From: Euglena gracilis
Lineage: Eukaryota > Euglenida > Euglenophyceae > Euglenales
DNA: 64,000 bases
Assembly (NCBI GenBank): GCA_039621445.1
Contig: CP154955.1
Span: 9,040,241 to 9,104,240, forward strand
Direction of reading: 5' to 3'
Of the stretch, positions 23,174 to 36,000 are shown in pieces (position 1 is the stretch's first letter; the number at the start of each line of letters is the position of its first letter). The translations under genes and the position numbers were made by a program. The notes below the pieces were generated by a model. That model did no database searches, had not been told where the DNA came from, and worked only from the letters and a program-made list of their open reading frames with translations.

Positions 23174-23690
23174 TCTTAGACAGCCAAAATAGCACTTAAA
23201 GATTTCACCAAAGAAACTCCGGATCTGGAGGTGCTTTAAACCACCAGCAGGGAACGGCATGCACACACCGCACGGCACAATTGCACACAGCTGCGCACGT
23301 AGGGAACCCCCCCCTTCTCAGGCGCCTGTTTTGACCCCCTAATCGCGCGCATTTGAGCCCGCTTTGAGGCAAGTTCGGGCGCGCGATCCGACCCCTCCAG
23401 TGTGCCGTATGCCTCGGCACGGAGGCCCCCAGCACTGGCAGCGACACTGAGAGAACCAAGGGTGACATGCAGTTCTCATCACTAACCACCCACGCAGAAC
23501 AACGAGTCGGCCGCCGAAAAACTGTGGAACACACAACAGGTGACAGGAACTCGAGCCCTCAGCCTCCCGTGTTGATGACCCCGAGCCAGAGGGAACAACG
23601 CCCAGAACCGAACCACGCGCATCTGCGCCTGGGGACGTACACACTCCGTGCGCACTTGCGCGCAATTGAGAGGTGGATGAGCCCTCATTT
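23174..23690 (+). repeat. Left-end copy of the CTTAGACG element
   Basis: Begins CTTAGACAGCCAAAATAGCA and stays similar to 4145-4600 through GAACGGCATGCACACACCGC, GACACTGAGAGAACCAAGGG and CACACAACAGGTGACAGG. Diverges after about 23690. No right end found. Confidence 0.6.
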
Positions 23691-24740
23691 CTTTTTTAAA
23701 CTTGCGTACAGGATGCCGTTCTCGGCAAGTCTGATTTTGACTGGTGTTCATGTTGCGTGCCATCCGGAAACTAGGTTTGTGGAGAGGGGTGCTCCAGGGA
23801 TCTCAAAATCAGACCTGCCGACTGCGGTACCAGTTGTCAGCCATCACAATACATCAGGGCGTTTTGGGTGTGTTTCAGAACCAAGAGTGGGGACGTTTTC
23901 ACCATGCAGCTCAATGAGGTTTAAACCCCCTCGCTCAGCATGTTTTTAGACATCATATTCTTTCCTCACAGACCCCAAGTTGGTCATGCACATGCACATG
24001 CACGCGACCGCGGCCACCGAAGACCATTTTCCCGTGGCCAGTGTCAAGGCCTCAGACGCCCGGTGCTGTGCCTAGCGTTTGGGTCATCATTTGCCGGAGT
24101 TTTGGGCCCGGTACAACAAGCACCGCGCCCCACAACAATGCACCTTGAAGCGAGGATGATGGAGGGGCGCTACACACGGACGCAGCTGTGCACGCATGCA
24201 GGCACACCCCGCAGGTGGCCCACCTCTAAGATACAGTTTTTGAGACAAAAAGGCAACCCAAAATTATCAGAACCCCCACTTATTTCTTAAAATGGTTTTA
24301 AATGGCCTGAAATGGCCTAAATGGGGCAATTTTTGGGCTTTATTTTGTTCTTGCACAGGGGGTATGGAACCACTGTGAAGCACAATTGTTTGGGAGATGG
24401 GGTGTCAGAATGTTCGCTGGCCAGTAACCTGCCTGGAGCCCAGTACCTGCAATTTGACTGAATCACACAATTTGATCCCAAATAATGTGATCCTAAAGAA
24501 TCTTAGTTGATCCCAAAAAGTCTGAAATAATACCTGCTGTCTTCATGTCGCTGTTGGCTCAATGAAGTGAAGCTCTGTTTCAACAGCGGTGGAAAGCCGA
24601 CCGAAGACGCGTGGATTGAAAACAAAATAAGGTGAAGTTGGGGGCTGGCATCTGTGGTACTTAGTGGCGGTGTTAAATTTATATTATTTATACAGATAAG
24701 CAGGCACAACAGGTCACAACACTTCGCAACCCACGCGCGC
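23691..24740. other. No gene seen
   Basis: Unique-looking sequence without supported exons. Confidence 0.4.
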
Positions 24741-24784
24741 GCGCACACACATAACTCAACACACATACGCACACGCACACACGC

Positions 24785-24834
<50 letters not shown>

Positions 24835-24837
24835 ACA

Positions 24838-24893
<56 letters not shown>

Positions 24894-24975
24894 TGCACGC
24901 ACACAAACAGAGAGAGAGAATAAATACAATAAGAGACACATACACACACACTCAAGCAAACATAAATGGACAACA

Positions 24976-25066
<91 letters not shown>
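24741..25066. repeat. (CA)n and (CACG)n microsatellites
   Basis: (CA)n at 24770-24837, (GCAC)n at 24838-24902, and a pure (CA)n of about 90 bp at 24977-25065. Confidence 0.97.
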
Positions 25067-25570
25067 CAATGCTAACAAAATGCACACGGTCAGTCCAAAC
25101 GAGGACACCACCAACTCCTCGTTTGTCTGACATCAGACCCACACCAACATGATGAGCACCGCACTGGGGAAAAATGGGACACACACCACGTACATACCAG
25201 CTTGCAAGAATTTTGCCGCATGTGATGCTTTTCATGCCCAAATACCAATTGCAAAAAAAAAACGGGGGCCAGATTTTCACGCCGCTACTTACGAAGACGA
25301 TCTCGCACTTAACAAGTGGTTGGCTTGTTATTTTGCACCATTGCCTAGACCCACAAAATGTTGTTCAAAACGTTGTGTCCAGGGTTGCAAATGGAAATGC
25401 ACAGAGTTTGAAACTCCCATCCTGAGCTGGAGAGGTTCGTGTGCCAATGCTGGGTGGGGATGGCAACAACTTCCCGGAGTTGCGGGGCATGGGGGCATGG
25501 TGGTGGTTTCGCAGATATTCCATAGTCTTCCGCTTGTATCAGCATCTTTGCATTCAGTCCGCGTCGGTAC

Positions 25571-26170
25571 AATCTTAGACGGTCAAAGTGGCACTTAATG
25601 GTTTTTGTTGATTTGGGCGCTGCTCGCGAGGACACGGTGCATCCGCATTCTTTCGTTTTCTGTGTTTAAAACTACGGCCGGCGGTGCACCTCGGACATGT
25701 TGCGAGCGCATGGCTGTGGTGTCTCGCGGTGTGAACCTCGAGAAGTGCTTCCAATTGACAGATTTCTTACATGTAAATGAGGTCGTCACTGCTGAGGTTT
25801 GAAACCTCGGCCAGCGAAAGCAAAATTCAAAAATCACTCGTGTCTCGCCTTGGCTCGGCTTCAAGCCAGGGGATAGCGGCAGAAGAGAGATCTTCAGTGG
25901 TCGGGTCGGGCGCATGTGCACCCGATTGTGGACTGTTTGAATAAAAGCTTTCACGTCCGAAAGTGGCCAGTTTTGGTGTCGCCGCACCAGTGCAAGACGT
26001 GGGGTGTGCTGTGCAAGGTGCCGTTAGGCTTGAGCGTTGGGAGCTGTCGGTGCCGCAGGGCAGAGGGTGTGCGGATGATCAGGGACCGCCATTTGGACAT
26101 GCATGCGGCAGTTGGGTGGTGGTTTTTCTGCAGCGTTGGGCAACGCCGTGTGTTCGTGCTGGCTGGAGGA
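25571..26170 (-). repeat. Inverted copy of the CTTAGACG element
   Basis: CTTAGACGGTCAAAGTGGCA at 25574 is the reverse complement of the right end of the 4145-5591 element. Similarity continues inverted through CGAGGTTTGAAACCTCGGCC-like sequence and GACGTGGGGTGTGCTGTGCA to about 26160. The other terminus was not found. Confidence 0.6.
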
Positions 26171-29100
26171 GACGTTCGACCCTGCCGTGGTACAGACCCT
26201 GGCGCCTACTGATGGGCGCATCTGCGCATGGTTGGTAAGACAGATGAGGACACTCCCAACCGATGGTTTGACGTGTGGTAAGCGGAGTGTGCGCTTCCAG
26301 CCAATCCACGCGCGTACATGCGCCAATTTGAACACAACAGCCGCGCGCATCTGTGCACGAACTGGGGGCTATTGCCACAGAGAGAGTGTGCCGCCTCCGG
26401 CCCTGTGAGCACGGCCAGGGGGAGGCGATGGTTGCGGTGCTTCATGGGAACGGTGTGCAAATTGTCCCGCAGCGTCTCCGGGACCCGACGCTGAACGGCA
26501 GTGGAAAATGCTGGCACATGAGGCGCGCGAGATGCGCCCGTGGACACAAAAGAGTTGTGTTTAAGAAATGATGGGTATGCCCCCATTTAGCTTGCCGGTG
26601 TGACGGGCTCAGGCGGGAGAACCTTCCAGATGGCATGGCTGTTTGCGCTAGGCAGAGGGGTTGTTGCCAGGAAACAGAGGAGGAGAAGGCAGCACCTCTG
26701 GTCTTTGAACAGAGGAGCATTTTGAAGGAAATGGAAATTGACGTCTGGAAGGGGGTACCCCAGGGCTCACATCCAGAGACAATGTGTCGTTTGCTCCGCA
26801 GGACCGCGCGCACTTGCGCTCGGCCCCGAGCGACTGAGGAACGACATCTTGCCACCGTGAGGGTAATTTAGAGGCTGGTCTGTAAAACCCTGTTGCGGCC
26901 CTCCTCGGAAGTCTTCAGTGTGCTTGCACACAGAGGTCTGCAGCGCCCCGTGTATTAGAAATGCATATCCAAGAAAGCATGCAAAATTCATGAACACCGG
27001 ATCAAAACCATGGGAAGCTATACAAAACCCAATTCACACCCACAGAGGAATTCTGAACAGTAGGAATTTACTGCCAGAAAAAGACTACAGGGGCCCGCTC
27101 AGTAGTGCAAAACCATTATCAGGCAAAGTCTGTGTGTCTTTTTGGTTCAGGCGTGGGTCCCATGAGCCGTCATGATAGTGGGTTCCCTCGTGGGTTTGTG
27201 CCCACTGATGTTCAATCTCAGAACTTTCCATCCATCGATCCCCATACCTCCGAGCCTCTGGTCTTGACCCCTTCCTGTCCCTCCCAGGGGAGAATAAATT
27301 CAGCCATGGCGTGCTGTGCTATGTCGACTTAGCGGTATCCGACAGATGTGCACAGATCCAAATGTATGTATACTGTCACATGTACAAAATATTCAATATT
27401 GCTTGCGCCAGCTCGCTTGGAGAGCAAGCACAGGTGCATGTGGTGCTGAATATCTGACGACACATCGCCTGCAGATGTGAGCCTTTGGCTACCCCCTTCC
27501 AGAGGCCAGCCTCATTCAGTTGCAAACCTTGTGCCCATCTGAATCCAGGGGAAATGCTCTCACCTCCTCTGTCACAGCTGATGCTCTGCCTAACACAATC
27601 TGTTTTGTTACACAAATGCAACTGCAGCGAAAAAGGTTTGAACCCAGAAAATTTTGCATCCATAAACATGTTTTGGTAAATTGCAGAGGTTGAAATGGCT
27701 GGTGTCTGGAACCTCCGCCAGCGAAGGAGATTTTGCAACATCATTGCCTGGAAATATTGGAAGGCTTGGTGGGGGGGATGGTCGGACCCCCCCCCCACAA
27801 GGATGGGGTTGGGGAGGGGTGGTCTACCCCCATCCATGAACCCACGGGGTTCGGGGATTCCCATCAAAGGTATTCTCAAGGACCCCCTGGGAACGGGGTT
27901 CGAGGGCTGGCTGGAAATACGTGCTGGCTGGAACCCCCTGGGGGTGGGGTCCGGGGGGGGGGGGGAGTCTGGGAGCTGGACCCGGCGGGTACCCAAAAAA
28001 AAAGTATCCCAAAAGCCCAAATCCAGCTGGTTGGCATTTTCCAGCCAAAACCTGGTGTTAAAGCCCAAAAACTACCCAAAAATGACATTTTGGCCATTTT
28101 GACCACTTTTTTTCGTAAAAAAAATTCGGCACTGCCACAACACATTGCAAGCAACGTTAATAACGGAAGCAGATGGCTGGGAATATTATGTTTGATCCCC
28201 AAAATCGGTGCCCGTGGAGAACACCGGGATGGATGTGGGGTGGGACAGTCCCACGCACTGTGTTGCCACGCTGCGGTGCCCTGGGTAAGGGCGCTGAGCC
28301 GGTGCGTCGGCCTCGCCATTCAAAGCGCGCAGCCATGCAGAAAGCCGCTTTGGGTGAGCGACAGGCTGGGCATCGTGTTGCAGTTATTGCGGAGCTCCAT
28401 GAGGCGGCCGTTCACGATGTTCCACAACACCACGCGGAGATGCACAAGGGCATGCCAAATAAATCGATACCATCCAGCAAAACCTCAATTCTGAGTCGTT
28501 TGGAAAAAATGAAGCGATTTCTGATGAAACGAAATCAAAGATGCACCGGGACCTTGCCTTCGAAGCCAATTTAATCAGCCATGGGAACTTCTTCAATCAT
28601 AAAATAATGATTCCTCACATTTTCACAAGAAATGTCACTGCATGTTGAATGAAGGTGGTTTGTCTTGGACTAAAATGATCACGTAGAAATGACTTCCTAC
28701 GTGAGGTGATCACTCAGACAATCTGATCTTGTCCACCTGTGGGCCTTGAGTTTTCTTCATGACCTGATGCTATAAATAATCATACAGCATGATACACGCC
28801 ACCTTGTTTTCATTGCTGCGGGCCAGTTGGGGGGGGGGGGGCAACAAAAAAGCTGCAATTCTTGCGGTACGGCGTGGATAGTGTCTTCTCAGGTCGCCAG
28901 GTTTCCAGGCAAATCGTTTTTGAATGTGAATCTCCACCGACGCTGCGGTGCCAAATCCGCTGCCTGCCCAAGGGGCTGTGGCGCCGCCCGACCAAAGACT
29001 GGAGTTTCTCTTCCAGCAATCCTGCTCATAAGACGGCCGAAGAAATCTGCAAACGGGATCGACAATGAGCGATGTCCCCCCAGGGGAATTTTTTTAATGA

Positions 29101-29540
29101 AAACACTCCCTTCGAAAAAGACTCCAAAACATGCAAAACACGCTCGGTATTTAGGAAAAACCAGACACTCCCAAATGTTAAAAAAATTCTCTTTGTTCCC
29201 TTCCCTCCCGAGATTTTGGAACATCCGTGGGAAGGCTGTTCTTGAAGACTGGACAACAATTCTGAATGCTGAAACATGAATATTGAAGGACGAGAACACA
29301 CATGTGATGGAATTAGGGAGTTCGATTCCGGGCTATGGCAGGTGGCGCGGCGACGGGGATGAAGCCAGAAGAATAAGAAAATGAAACTTGGCTGACATGA
29401 TGATGTTGCAGAGATCCTCCAACATATGATGCAGGATACAACATAGGGTGCTCCAAAAGACTTTCCCTGTGGCAACTTGTGAAACTGGCGCAAGCTGCTA
29501 AGGCAAGAGTTTTTGCCTCAAAATTTGTCCCTTTTCGGTC
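26171..29540. other. No supported gene; repeats and scattered GC-rich patches
   Basis: 27745-27990 carries a CTGGCTGGAAATAC/GGGGTCCGGG repeat. GC-rich patches at 28220-28460 and 28910-29050 are open on both strands (for example KAALGERQAGHRVAVIAELH on plus) and could be exons, but I recognise no family and splice signals are ambiguous. Confidence 0.35.
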
Positions 29541-29552
29541 TCAGTCCCCCCC

Positions 29553-29959
29553 CAGGGTTTGATATAAGGACAGGCGGGGGGGTGGTCCGGACCCCCCCCT
29601 CCCTGCGGGCCAGGAGGGGGGGGGTGGGGGGGGGACACCCCCCAACCTAAACAGTGGCGCGGTCCGGGTGACGGATTTTGGCCCGGGCCGAAATTTTTTG
29701 ACCCCCCAAAACGACCAAAAATTTTGGGCACTTTTTGGGCAAAAATTTGCAAAAAATGGAAAAAATTTTCGGTGCGAAGCGCCGGAGGAAAAAATTGACC
29801 CTTTGGGGGGGGGGGTCCCAGGTACCCCCCCAGGGTCGGTCCGGACACCCCTGGCAGGTGGGGGGGTGGGTGGTTCGGACCCACCTGCGGGCCAGGAGTG
29901 GGGGGGAGGTGGGGGGACACCCCCCACCTAAACCATGTACGCCCTCCTTATATCAAACC
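29553..29959. mobile_element. G/C-run element with GGTTTGATATAAGGA TIRs
   Basis: GGTTTGATATAAGGA on the left is inverted on the right as TCCTTATATCAAACC. The interior is C- and G-runs plus a TTTTCGGTGCGAAGCGCCGG hairpin and TTTTGGGCAAAAATTTGCAA. No clear target duplication. Confidence 0.6.
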
Positions 29960-29969
29960 ATGGTCCATG

Positions 29970-30321
29970 CAATTGCTTACCGACCCCCGGGGGGGGGGGG
30001 GAGGGGGGTCACTCCACTTTTTTAAAAACCAGTCAGTCACTCATTTTCAAAAAACCAGCCAGTCACTTACCCCCTCCCCCCCCGGGGGGTCGGCCACTCA
30101 GAAAAACGGCCACTTTCAGGTCACTTTAGGCCATTTTAGGCCCAAAAAAATTTTCCGGCGCCTTCGGCGCCGGGGTCACTCAAACCACTTTTGCCCACTC
30201 CTGGCCGACCCCCCCCCCCCGGAGGGGGAGGGGTCCGGGCCAAAAACCAGTCAGTCACTCTGAAAAAACCAGTCACCCACCCCCCCGGGGGGGGGGGGGT
30301 CGGTCAGTGCTTAAGCAATTG
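29970..30321. mobile_element. G/C-run element with CAATTGCTTA TIRs
   Basis: CAATTGCTTACCGACCCC on the left is matched by GGTCGGTCAGTGCTTAAGCA then ATTG on the right. The inside repeats AACCAGTCAGTCACT and has a GGCGCCTTCGGCGCC hairpin. Related copies lie at 43800-44035, 51690-52045 and 54660-54890. Confidence 0.62.
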
Positions 30322-31637
30322 CCTGCCCTGGTCCCCCCGCCCCCAACTCGGCTCAGACCATACAATGCACACCGTCTCACGAAGATAACTTTGCACTTCC
30401 AAAAATTCACGCCCTCAGGGTTTTTTTCAGTCTTGGACCCCCGGGGGAGGGGGGTAGGATGGGTGGGTCTGGCCATAAGACCTGGGACCCCCCCAGGGGA
30501 TGGGTGGGTGGGGGGACCCCCCCTCCCCCCCGGTCTTAAAAAAAAACTCCTGTAACGCCCTGACCCTCTCTGTCTTGGCCTGACAACCCTCCCCCTGGTA
30601 ATAACGCTCACTTAATACCATGCTTCCGCTTCAATAACTGGCTTACCCAACTACCGAAAGAAGCAGTCAGAAAAGAATAAAGCCATCGCAGGGACAGGTC
30701 CTTCCTTACAGTCGTTCTTGAAGTCTTAGTGACAGGCGGAGGCAGTGAAACAACATACAAGTCCAGTGAAGGAACACAGAAATTGTGCGGGTGCGCTCAT
30801 CAGAAGAGGCAAATAAAAACCCTGCAACAGAAGAAAACGAAATGGATCCTTGGTTCCATAAAAGAGTTTGGCTCTGTTTCAGGGTTGGGTACTCGTCAGA
30901 CATGGCGTTGAACCTAAACTCTGACAAATTGTAAGTTTCAGTCACACATCACATCAACACAAACCCAAACTCTGTCTAGAAAATTGATAAAACTGAGATT
31001 GCTGTGAAAAAAAAAAGAATTTTCCCTAAATGACACCAAGCATCCAGCCCATTCTTCACACAGGAGCGGGCTTACACCAACCCTGGGGGGAGGGGGGTGC
31101 CGTTGAGTTCACTGGCAAGCAGGTACTACCCTTCTCAGGAGCCCTCCCAGGGTGGGGTCGGCATAATCTTAACACTCATTCTGCACAAGAGTTCAGATTT
31201 GGATGTCACGTGTCTCATTGTTGTTTATGTTATTATTGGCAAATGGAGGGAGAAGAAACATGGTGGGAGCAGCGGTGGCTGCTGACACCCCACCCAGCCA
31301 CCTGCCCTGTTCTCCCTGGGGTGGGGCCCATCATGGGGGGGTCTTGGCAAAAACCGACTTTTGGGGTCAACTTCGTATCCCAGAAAATAATTTCGGCACT
31401 TCGCACTGGAAAAAATTGTGGGGAAACCCCATTCCAGGGGTATCCACGGTTACTGTTTGGGCAAGCCAATATCGATCCTCAACGATTGAGCCATTTGTGC
31501 AGAACTGAATTTTTTGAGTGAATATCAGCAAAAAAAATGGACAATATTCCGGCATTCAGTATTACAGATGAAACAAAATAGAACAAAGCAAAAAAAACCC
31601 GGAAAAACAACGTCGTGGAAATAATGAACGATGGATG

Positions 31638-31793
31638 TCAATGGTGCTCACAAAAATATCGGTCTCTCCGAGCGTAGTAATGGTCCAGGTCTTGTCTCGC
31701 CACATTGCAGGCAAACTTGCTGTCAACACATCCCAACATCGTGAGCAGAGTGCAATTCTCCTGCCTGAGCTCTTTCAAATACAAGAAGCGGGG
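31638..31793 (-). CDS. Isolated mTERF C-terminal exon
   Basis: After the acceptor tcgtcctgatccag it reads PRFLYLKELRQENCTLLTML, then GCVDSKFACNVARQDLDHYY, ending EHH-TGA. This aligns throughout with the 12.8-kb mTERF terminal exon (PRFLYLKALGRTDCILARML...). No upstream mTERF exon lies between here and the peroxiredoxin-like gene at 32950. It is therefore either the tail of a gene with undetected exons or a partial duplicate. Confidence 0.65.
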   Translation of the reverse strand, partial: PRFLYLKELRQENCTLLTMLGCVDSKFACNVARQDLDHYYARRDRYFCEHH

Positions 31794-32183
31794 CTGGATC
31801 AGGACGATGCAAGGTCCAGATCAAAAGCCAACAAATTCTGGCTGCCTGAAGGCAGGTTGCTGCTCCAGCCTTATGGGGGTCCGCACACCGCACCGATCAC
31901 GATAGCAATTTCAGACAGAACAAAGATCAGTTGTTTTTCATTCAGGCTGCGGCCAATGCCTGTGCTCAGAATGCTGGCAAGCAACAAAAAACAATCAAAT
32001 AAAACAGGGAAGGCTGAGAGGTGTAAGACAAGGTGGAAGGCACATCCCCTCAAAGAAAGGGATGGTGGTGCGGTGGTGACCCGGAAACAGTGGCTTGGCT
32101 GGCTCATCGAATCAAGGAACTTGTTCAAACAAAGGTTGGCTCGCCTTCTTTTGCATCTTATCATCAGCAAGCCCTGGGGTTAT

Positions 32184-32544
32184 CAGGGCGTTGCTTAAGA
32201 CAGGGGAGTCAGAGGCTGGAAATTTGGGTTCGCTGACCCCCCCCAGGCCCGACCCAGGGTCGAACCGGGTAACAGAAAATGGAATTTGCAAAACTGTTCA
32301 AAATAACTGCCAATTACGCAAAAAAAAAAACAAGTTTTCGAGCTCAAAGTTGCCCCGGCCGGCCGAAATCTGACCCATTTACCAATTTTTGCCTGTTTCT
32401 GGACCACTCCCAAAAGCGAGAAATGTTACTGGAATACATCTAAAACTCGATGGGGGGTGAGGAGATCCAGGTCTTGAAAAAAAAAGTTGCTGGCTGGCTG
32501 GACCATCCTGGAGGTGGGGTCAAAATTTCTTAAGCAACGCCCCG
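32184..32544. mobile_element. Short TIR element with 8-bp TSD (copy 4, 7/8 match)
   Basis: Left end CAGGGCGTTGCTTAAGAC; right end TTCTTAAGCAACGCCCCG (inverted). Flanks are GGGGTTAT and AGGGTTAT. The inside carries GGGTCGAACC, CTGGCTGGACC and GTTGCTGGCTGG, linking it to the repeats at 6.2 and 9.6 kb. Confidence 0.78.
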
Positions 32545-32949
32545 AGGGTTATCCAAAAAATGAAAAAAAATGTTTCAGATGAAAAAAATTATATTTTGCT
32601 CGAAAACAATGGCACCGGTCTGGGTGGGTTCAAGGTCAGTGGAACCAAAAACAAGCGTAGGGGAAGAACAAAATTCACAAATGACTGGAAATGATTTTTT
32701 ATGGAATGAGACTGGAATGAGATTTTTTAAAGGTGACAAATCAGGGACAAAAAAAAACGTGCGAACTAAATGCGATACACAATTTCCTCAAAAGGTGGTT
32801 AAAATTCAGAGACGGAAAATCTTTGTCACATTTTGAGTACTTAAAAAAAAAAGGATGGCGAGGACCGACTACCCGTTTGCAGGAAATGGGCAGGTATCAA
32901 CAAAGAAATCGACAATTGCCCGCCTCGGCACCCCTGCCCTTCAGTCCAA

Positions 32950-33045
32950 TTACTTCGCCGGCGCAGAGAGCAGCGGTACGCCAATCTGCTCCAACACGGC
33001 AGGCGGTTCTGGCTCATCCCCAGGGACGCGGTCGGCCCCATCCCA
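32950..33045 (-). CDS. PRXL2-like exon 10 (terminal)
   Basis: WDGADRVPGDEPEPPAVLEQ, then a short tail and TAA. The acceptor is cgcggacaatgcag. The DRVPGD motif is conserved in plant-type members. Confidence 0.82.
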   Translation of the reverse strand, partial: WDGADRVPGDEPEPPAVLEQIGVPLLSAPAK

Positions 33046-36000
33046 CTGCATTGTCCGCGTGCAGCGGGGAAGCGGAATCGTGACACTGGAGTGGGTCACA
33101 AAACTTGCCATTGCCACCCCCCTCCCCCCAAAACCCAGGACCCCCCACAGGGGGGGGGGGGTCAAAAAATGCCCCACCCCCTGCCTGCCCATGGCACAAA
33201 GCAGCTCAAAAATAGCCAAAAATAGCCGAAAATGGACAAAAATGGCCCCAAAATGAAAGCAGATAGCTTAAAATGGTTGGAAATTGGCCCGAATAAGATG
33301 TGAAAAATATGTGAGAAATATTTGGGTAAAAAATTCGGCAGAAAAATTCTGAAAACCCTTGGAATGTGCGCTAAGTATGAGCAAAATATGCACGCTTTTT
33401 GGCCAAAAAAAAAGTGAATTACGAGCCAAGTATGCAAAATGTGCGCAAAATACACACTCTGCATATTTCCCCCAGCAGGGGCCCAGCAGCAGGGCTGCCG
33501 CGCCACGCGAAGGCGACGTCCGGCCCGTCGAGGACAAACGTCCCGCCCAGCAGCCGCACCGCCCGCTGCGTAGCGTCCCGGTCGTTCTCGGGGGACAGGG
33601 CGGCCTCGGTTGGGAAGTAAGAAACACACCAACAATTATTTTCCCAAAGGCTTGAATTAGATTGCATCGAAGCCCATCGTGGCCTCGCCACCCATGTCTG
33701 TTTGTTCGCCGTGCAAGCGAAAACAACACAGCCATTTGTGTTGTGTTGGCGATCTGCAGTGTCGTTGTGAAGGTCACGTGTCAGGAGGATTAGGAGTTGG
33801 TGCTGAGTAAACACAACCGGGAAAAAAATAGGGGACAACTGCCGTGTAAACAATCAAAAAATTTTGGGAAAATTTGGATAATTGATCGAAATTTCCCAGA
33901 CCATCCCTCGTTGAAAAAATGCTGCCGCCTGCAAGGCTGCATGGAGTCACACACCCTGTAATCTGACTGAGAAAAAGGAAAAGGAGGGACAATCTCCAGC
34001 TGCCAGGCTTGTGAATATTGGCCGTCTGGCAGCTCTGTGCGTTGCCGTACGGGATGACGCGGCGTACATTGGAGAGGTACGCCCACCACTCCTCACCAGA
34101 AAAGGAGGGCAGCCGAGTAGTGGTGGGAGTGACCTCGAAGAGGTTCTTGAATCCTGTTGTGTGTGTGTGTGTGTGTATTGTGTGTATGTGTGTTCGTTTG
34201 TAGGTGCGCGCAGGTTTGTGCTTGTCAAATGGTGAAATGGTAGCACAAACACTCAGCACATATTGAAATGCTGTCTTGCTTTTCTATGGCAGTCTGGTGG
34301 TCGGCATATTCCTGGCAAAAATATAATATGTTCAGGGTGCAAGGAAAAGCTGGTTGAGAACAACTCTGGGGAATCAAACGTCTGGCTCTTGCTATGACTT
34401 ATGGGCTTTCCTCCCCTGTATGAGTGCTGAACACAAAAAGCTTATTTAGGTCTCCATGGAACAAAACGTGATTGAACCAAGTTCTCCCCCGTTTCCGATT
34501 TTTCCTTTTTTGTCGTCTTTGACCAGCACAATACTCCCAAGAAATGAAAATGGAAAAATGGCAATATTTCTTCTTCTTAATACTTGAGGCTGAGGCAAAT
34601 TCACATTTTCTGTTTGGCTTTTTTTAACTGACTATTTTATTTTTTTAGCTTTTTTTTGAGTTTTGCATTTAGCCATTTATTTATCAACGTGTTCTTACGT
34701 GTGTTCCTTTTCCTTTCAGGTTCCAATGCTTTTCCCCACCCATTTTTCTAAATTTAGCTCGTTTTCAGCAGAACTCAAACAACAAAAAATGCAAAACAAG
34801 ATGGATGTATTCCCCCACCATCAGCTTGAATGCATCTTAAATGACTTTGTAATGACCAACTTACTCACTTCCTTACAAGCAGGTGGACTGCGGGAAAAGG
34901 CCATGCCAATCGAAACAACAGCACCGGCAAACAGACCGACAGTGCGGTATGCGGCGAAATCCTTTGCGTCGATGAAGATGGAGTCGTGGGGGACGTGGGG
35001 GTTCAGCTCCAGGAACGTCTTGAGGTTTTCCACGTTACCGACGGAGAGGAAGAAGGGTCCGCGGACGTTAGCAGCATGGAGAGAGGGCTGGACCTGCAAA
35101 ATGAACAGGAGGCCATTACATTGTTTTTGGAGGAAGCAGCACACATAATGACGAGGCTTCCTTGTGAATGACTCCAATAATCAAAACATGCTTCTTTAAT
35201 ACCTATTAATACTGTAGACAGTAGTTGTAGTAGTAGTTATGTGTAGTAGTTTTAGACAGTATGAAACAATATGGAAACATACAATACAGTTGCATGCTTA
35301 TGGAATTGAACAGAAGCAAAATCATGGGTTTCCACCAAGCTCCCAATCAGATCCCAATCAGATCCCAATCAGGGGTTTTTTTAAGACCGGGGGGGGAGGG
35401 GGGGAGGGGGTCGGCAACACCCCACACACCCCCACGGGGGGGGCCCCCGGGGGGGGGGGGGGGGGGTCCCGGGGGACCCACCCACTTTTGCCCAAAAATG
35501 CTAAAAATAGCACCCCTTTCAAAATTTTCGGCGCCTTCGGCGCCAAAAAAGATATACCCACCAGCCCCTACCCCCACCCCCCCGGGGGGGGGGGGAGGGG
35601 GGTCCAAGGGACCCACCCACCCTACCCCCCCCCGGGGGAGGGGGTCCAAGACTAAAAAAAACCCCTGATCCCAATACAGAATATTTTAAAGCGGGCAAAA
35701 TAAAATTGATGTGGCAGCAATGATACACACCGCCATCCAACGCTTAGCGAGGCCCCAGCAGTAAGGGCAAGGCTCGTTTTCATTTCATCCTTTTAAATGG
35801 AACATATAATTGATGTGCACTAGGTACAGTTCATCGTTTGGTGAATGCATTTAGGTTTTAAGGTGTGTCAGATTAAGGATTCTCGTACGGTTCTCAGATG
35901 TAAACTGTCCAATGAAAACTTTGAATATCATCGGTGTGTCGTTTCTATGTCAGAATCTTGTGCATTTTTGTCAGCAAATAGGTAGAACCGTTTTAATGGT

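Noticed and set aside
24503-25280. Long Cys/Val-rich and Thr/His-rich open frames
   Set aside because: They are translations of (CA)n and (CACG)n microsatellites; both strands are equally open and no splice or start context supports them. The same holds at 7.3, 50.8-51.2, 52.3 and 60.5-60.9 kb.
28160-28600. GC-rich overlapping frames on both strands
   Set aside because: Could be an exon, but no frame matches a known family and splice ends are ambiguous.
31635-32198. 187-residue plus-strand open frame
   Set aside because: Antisense to the mTERF C-terminal exon, whose minus-strand reading is clearly homologous to the 12.8-kb exon.
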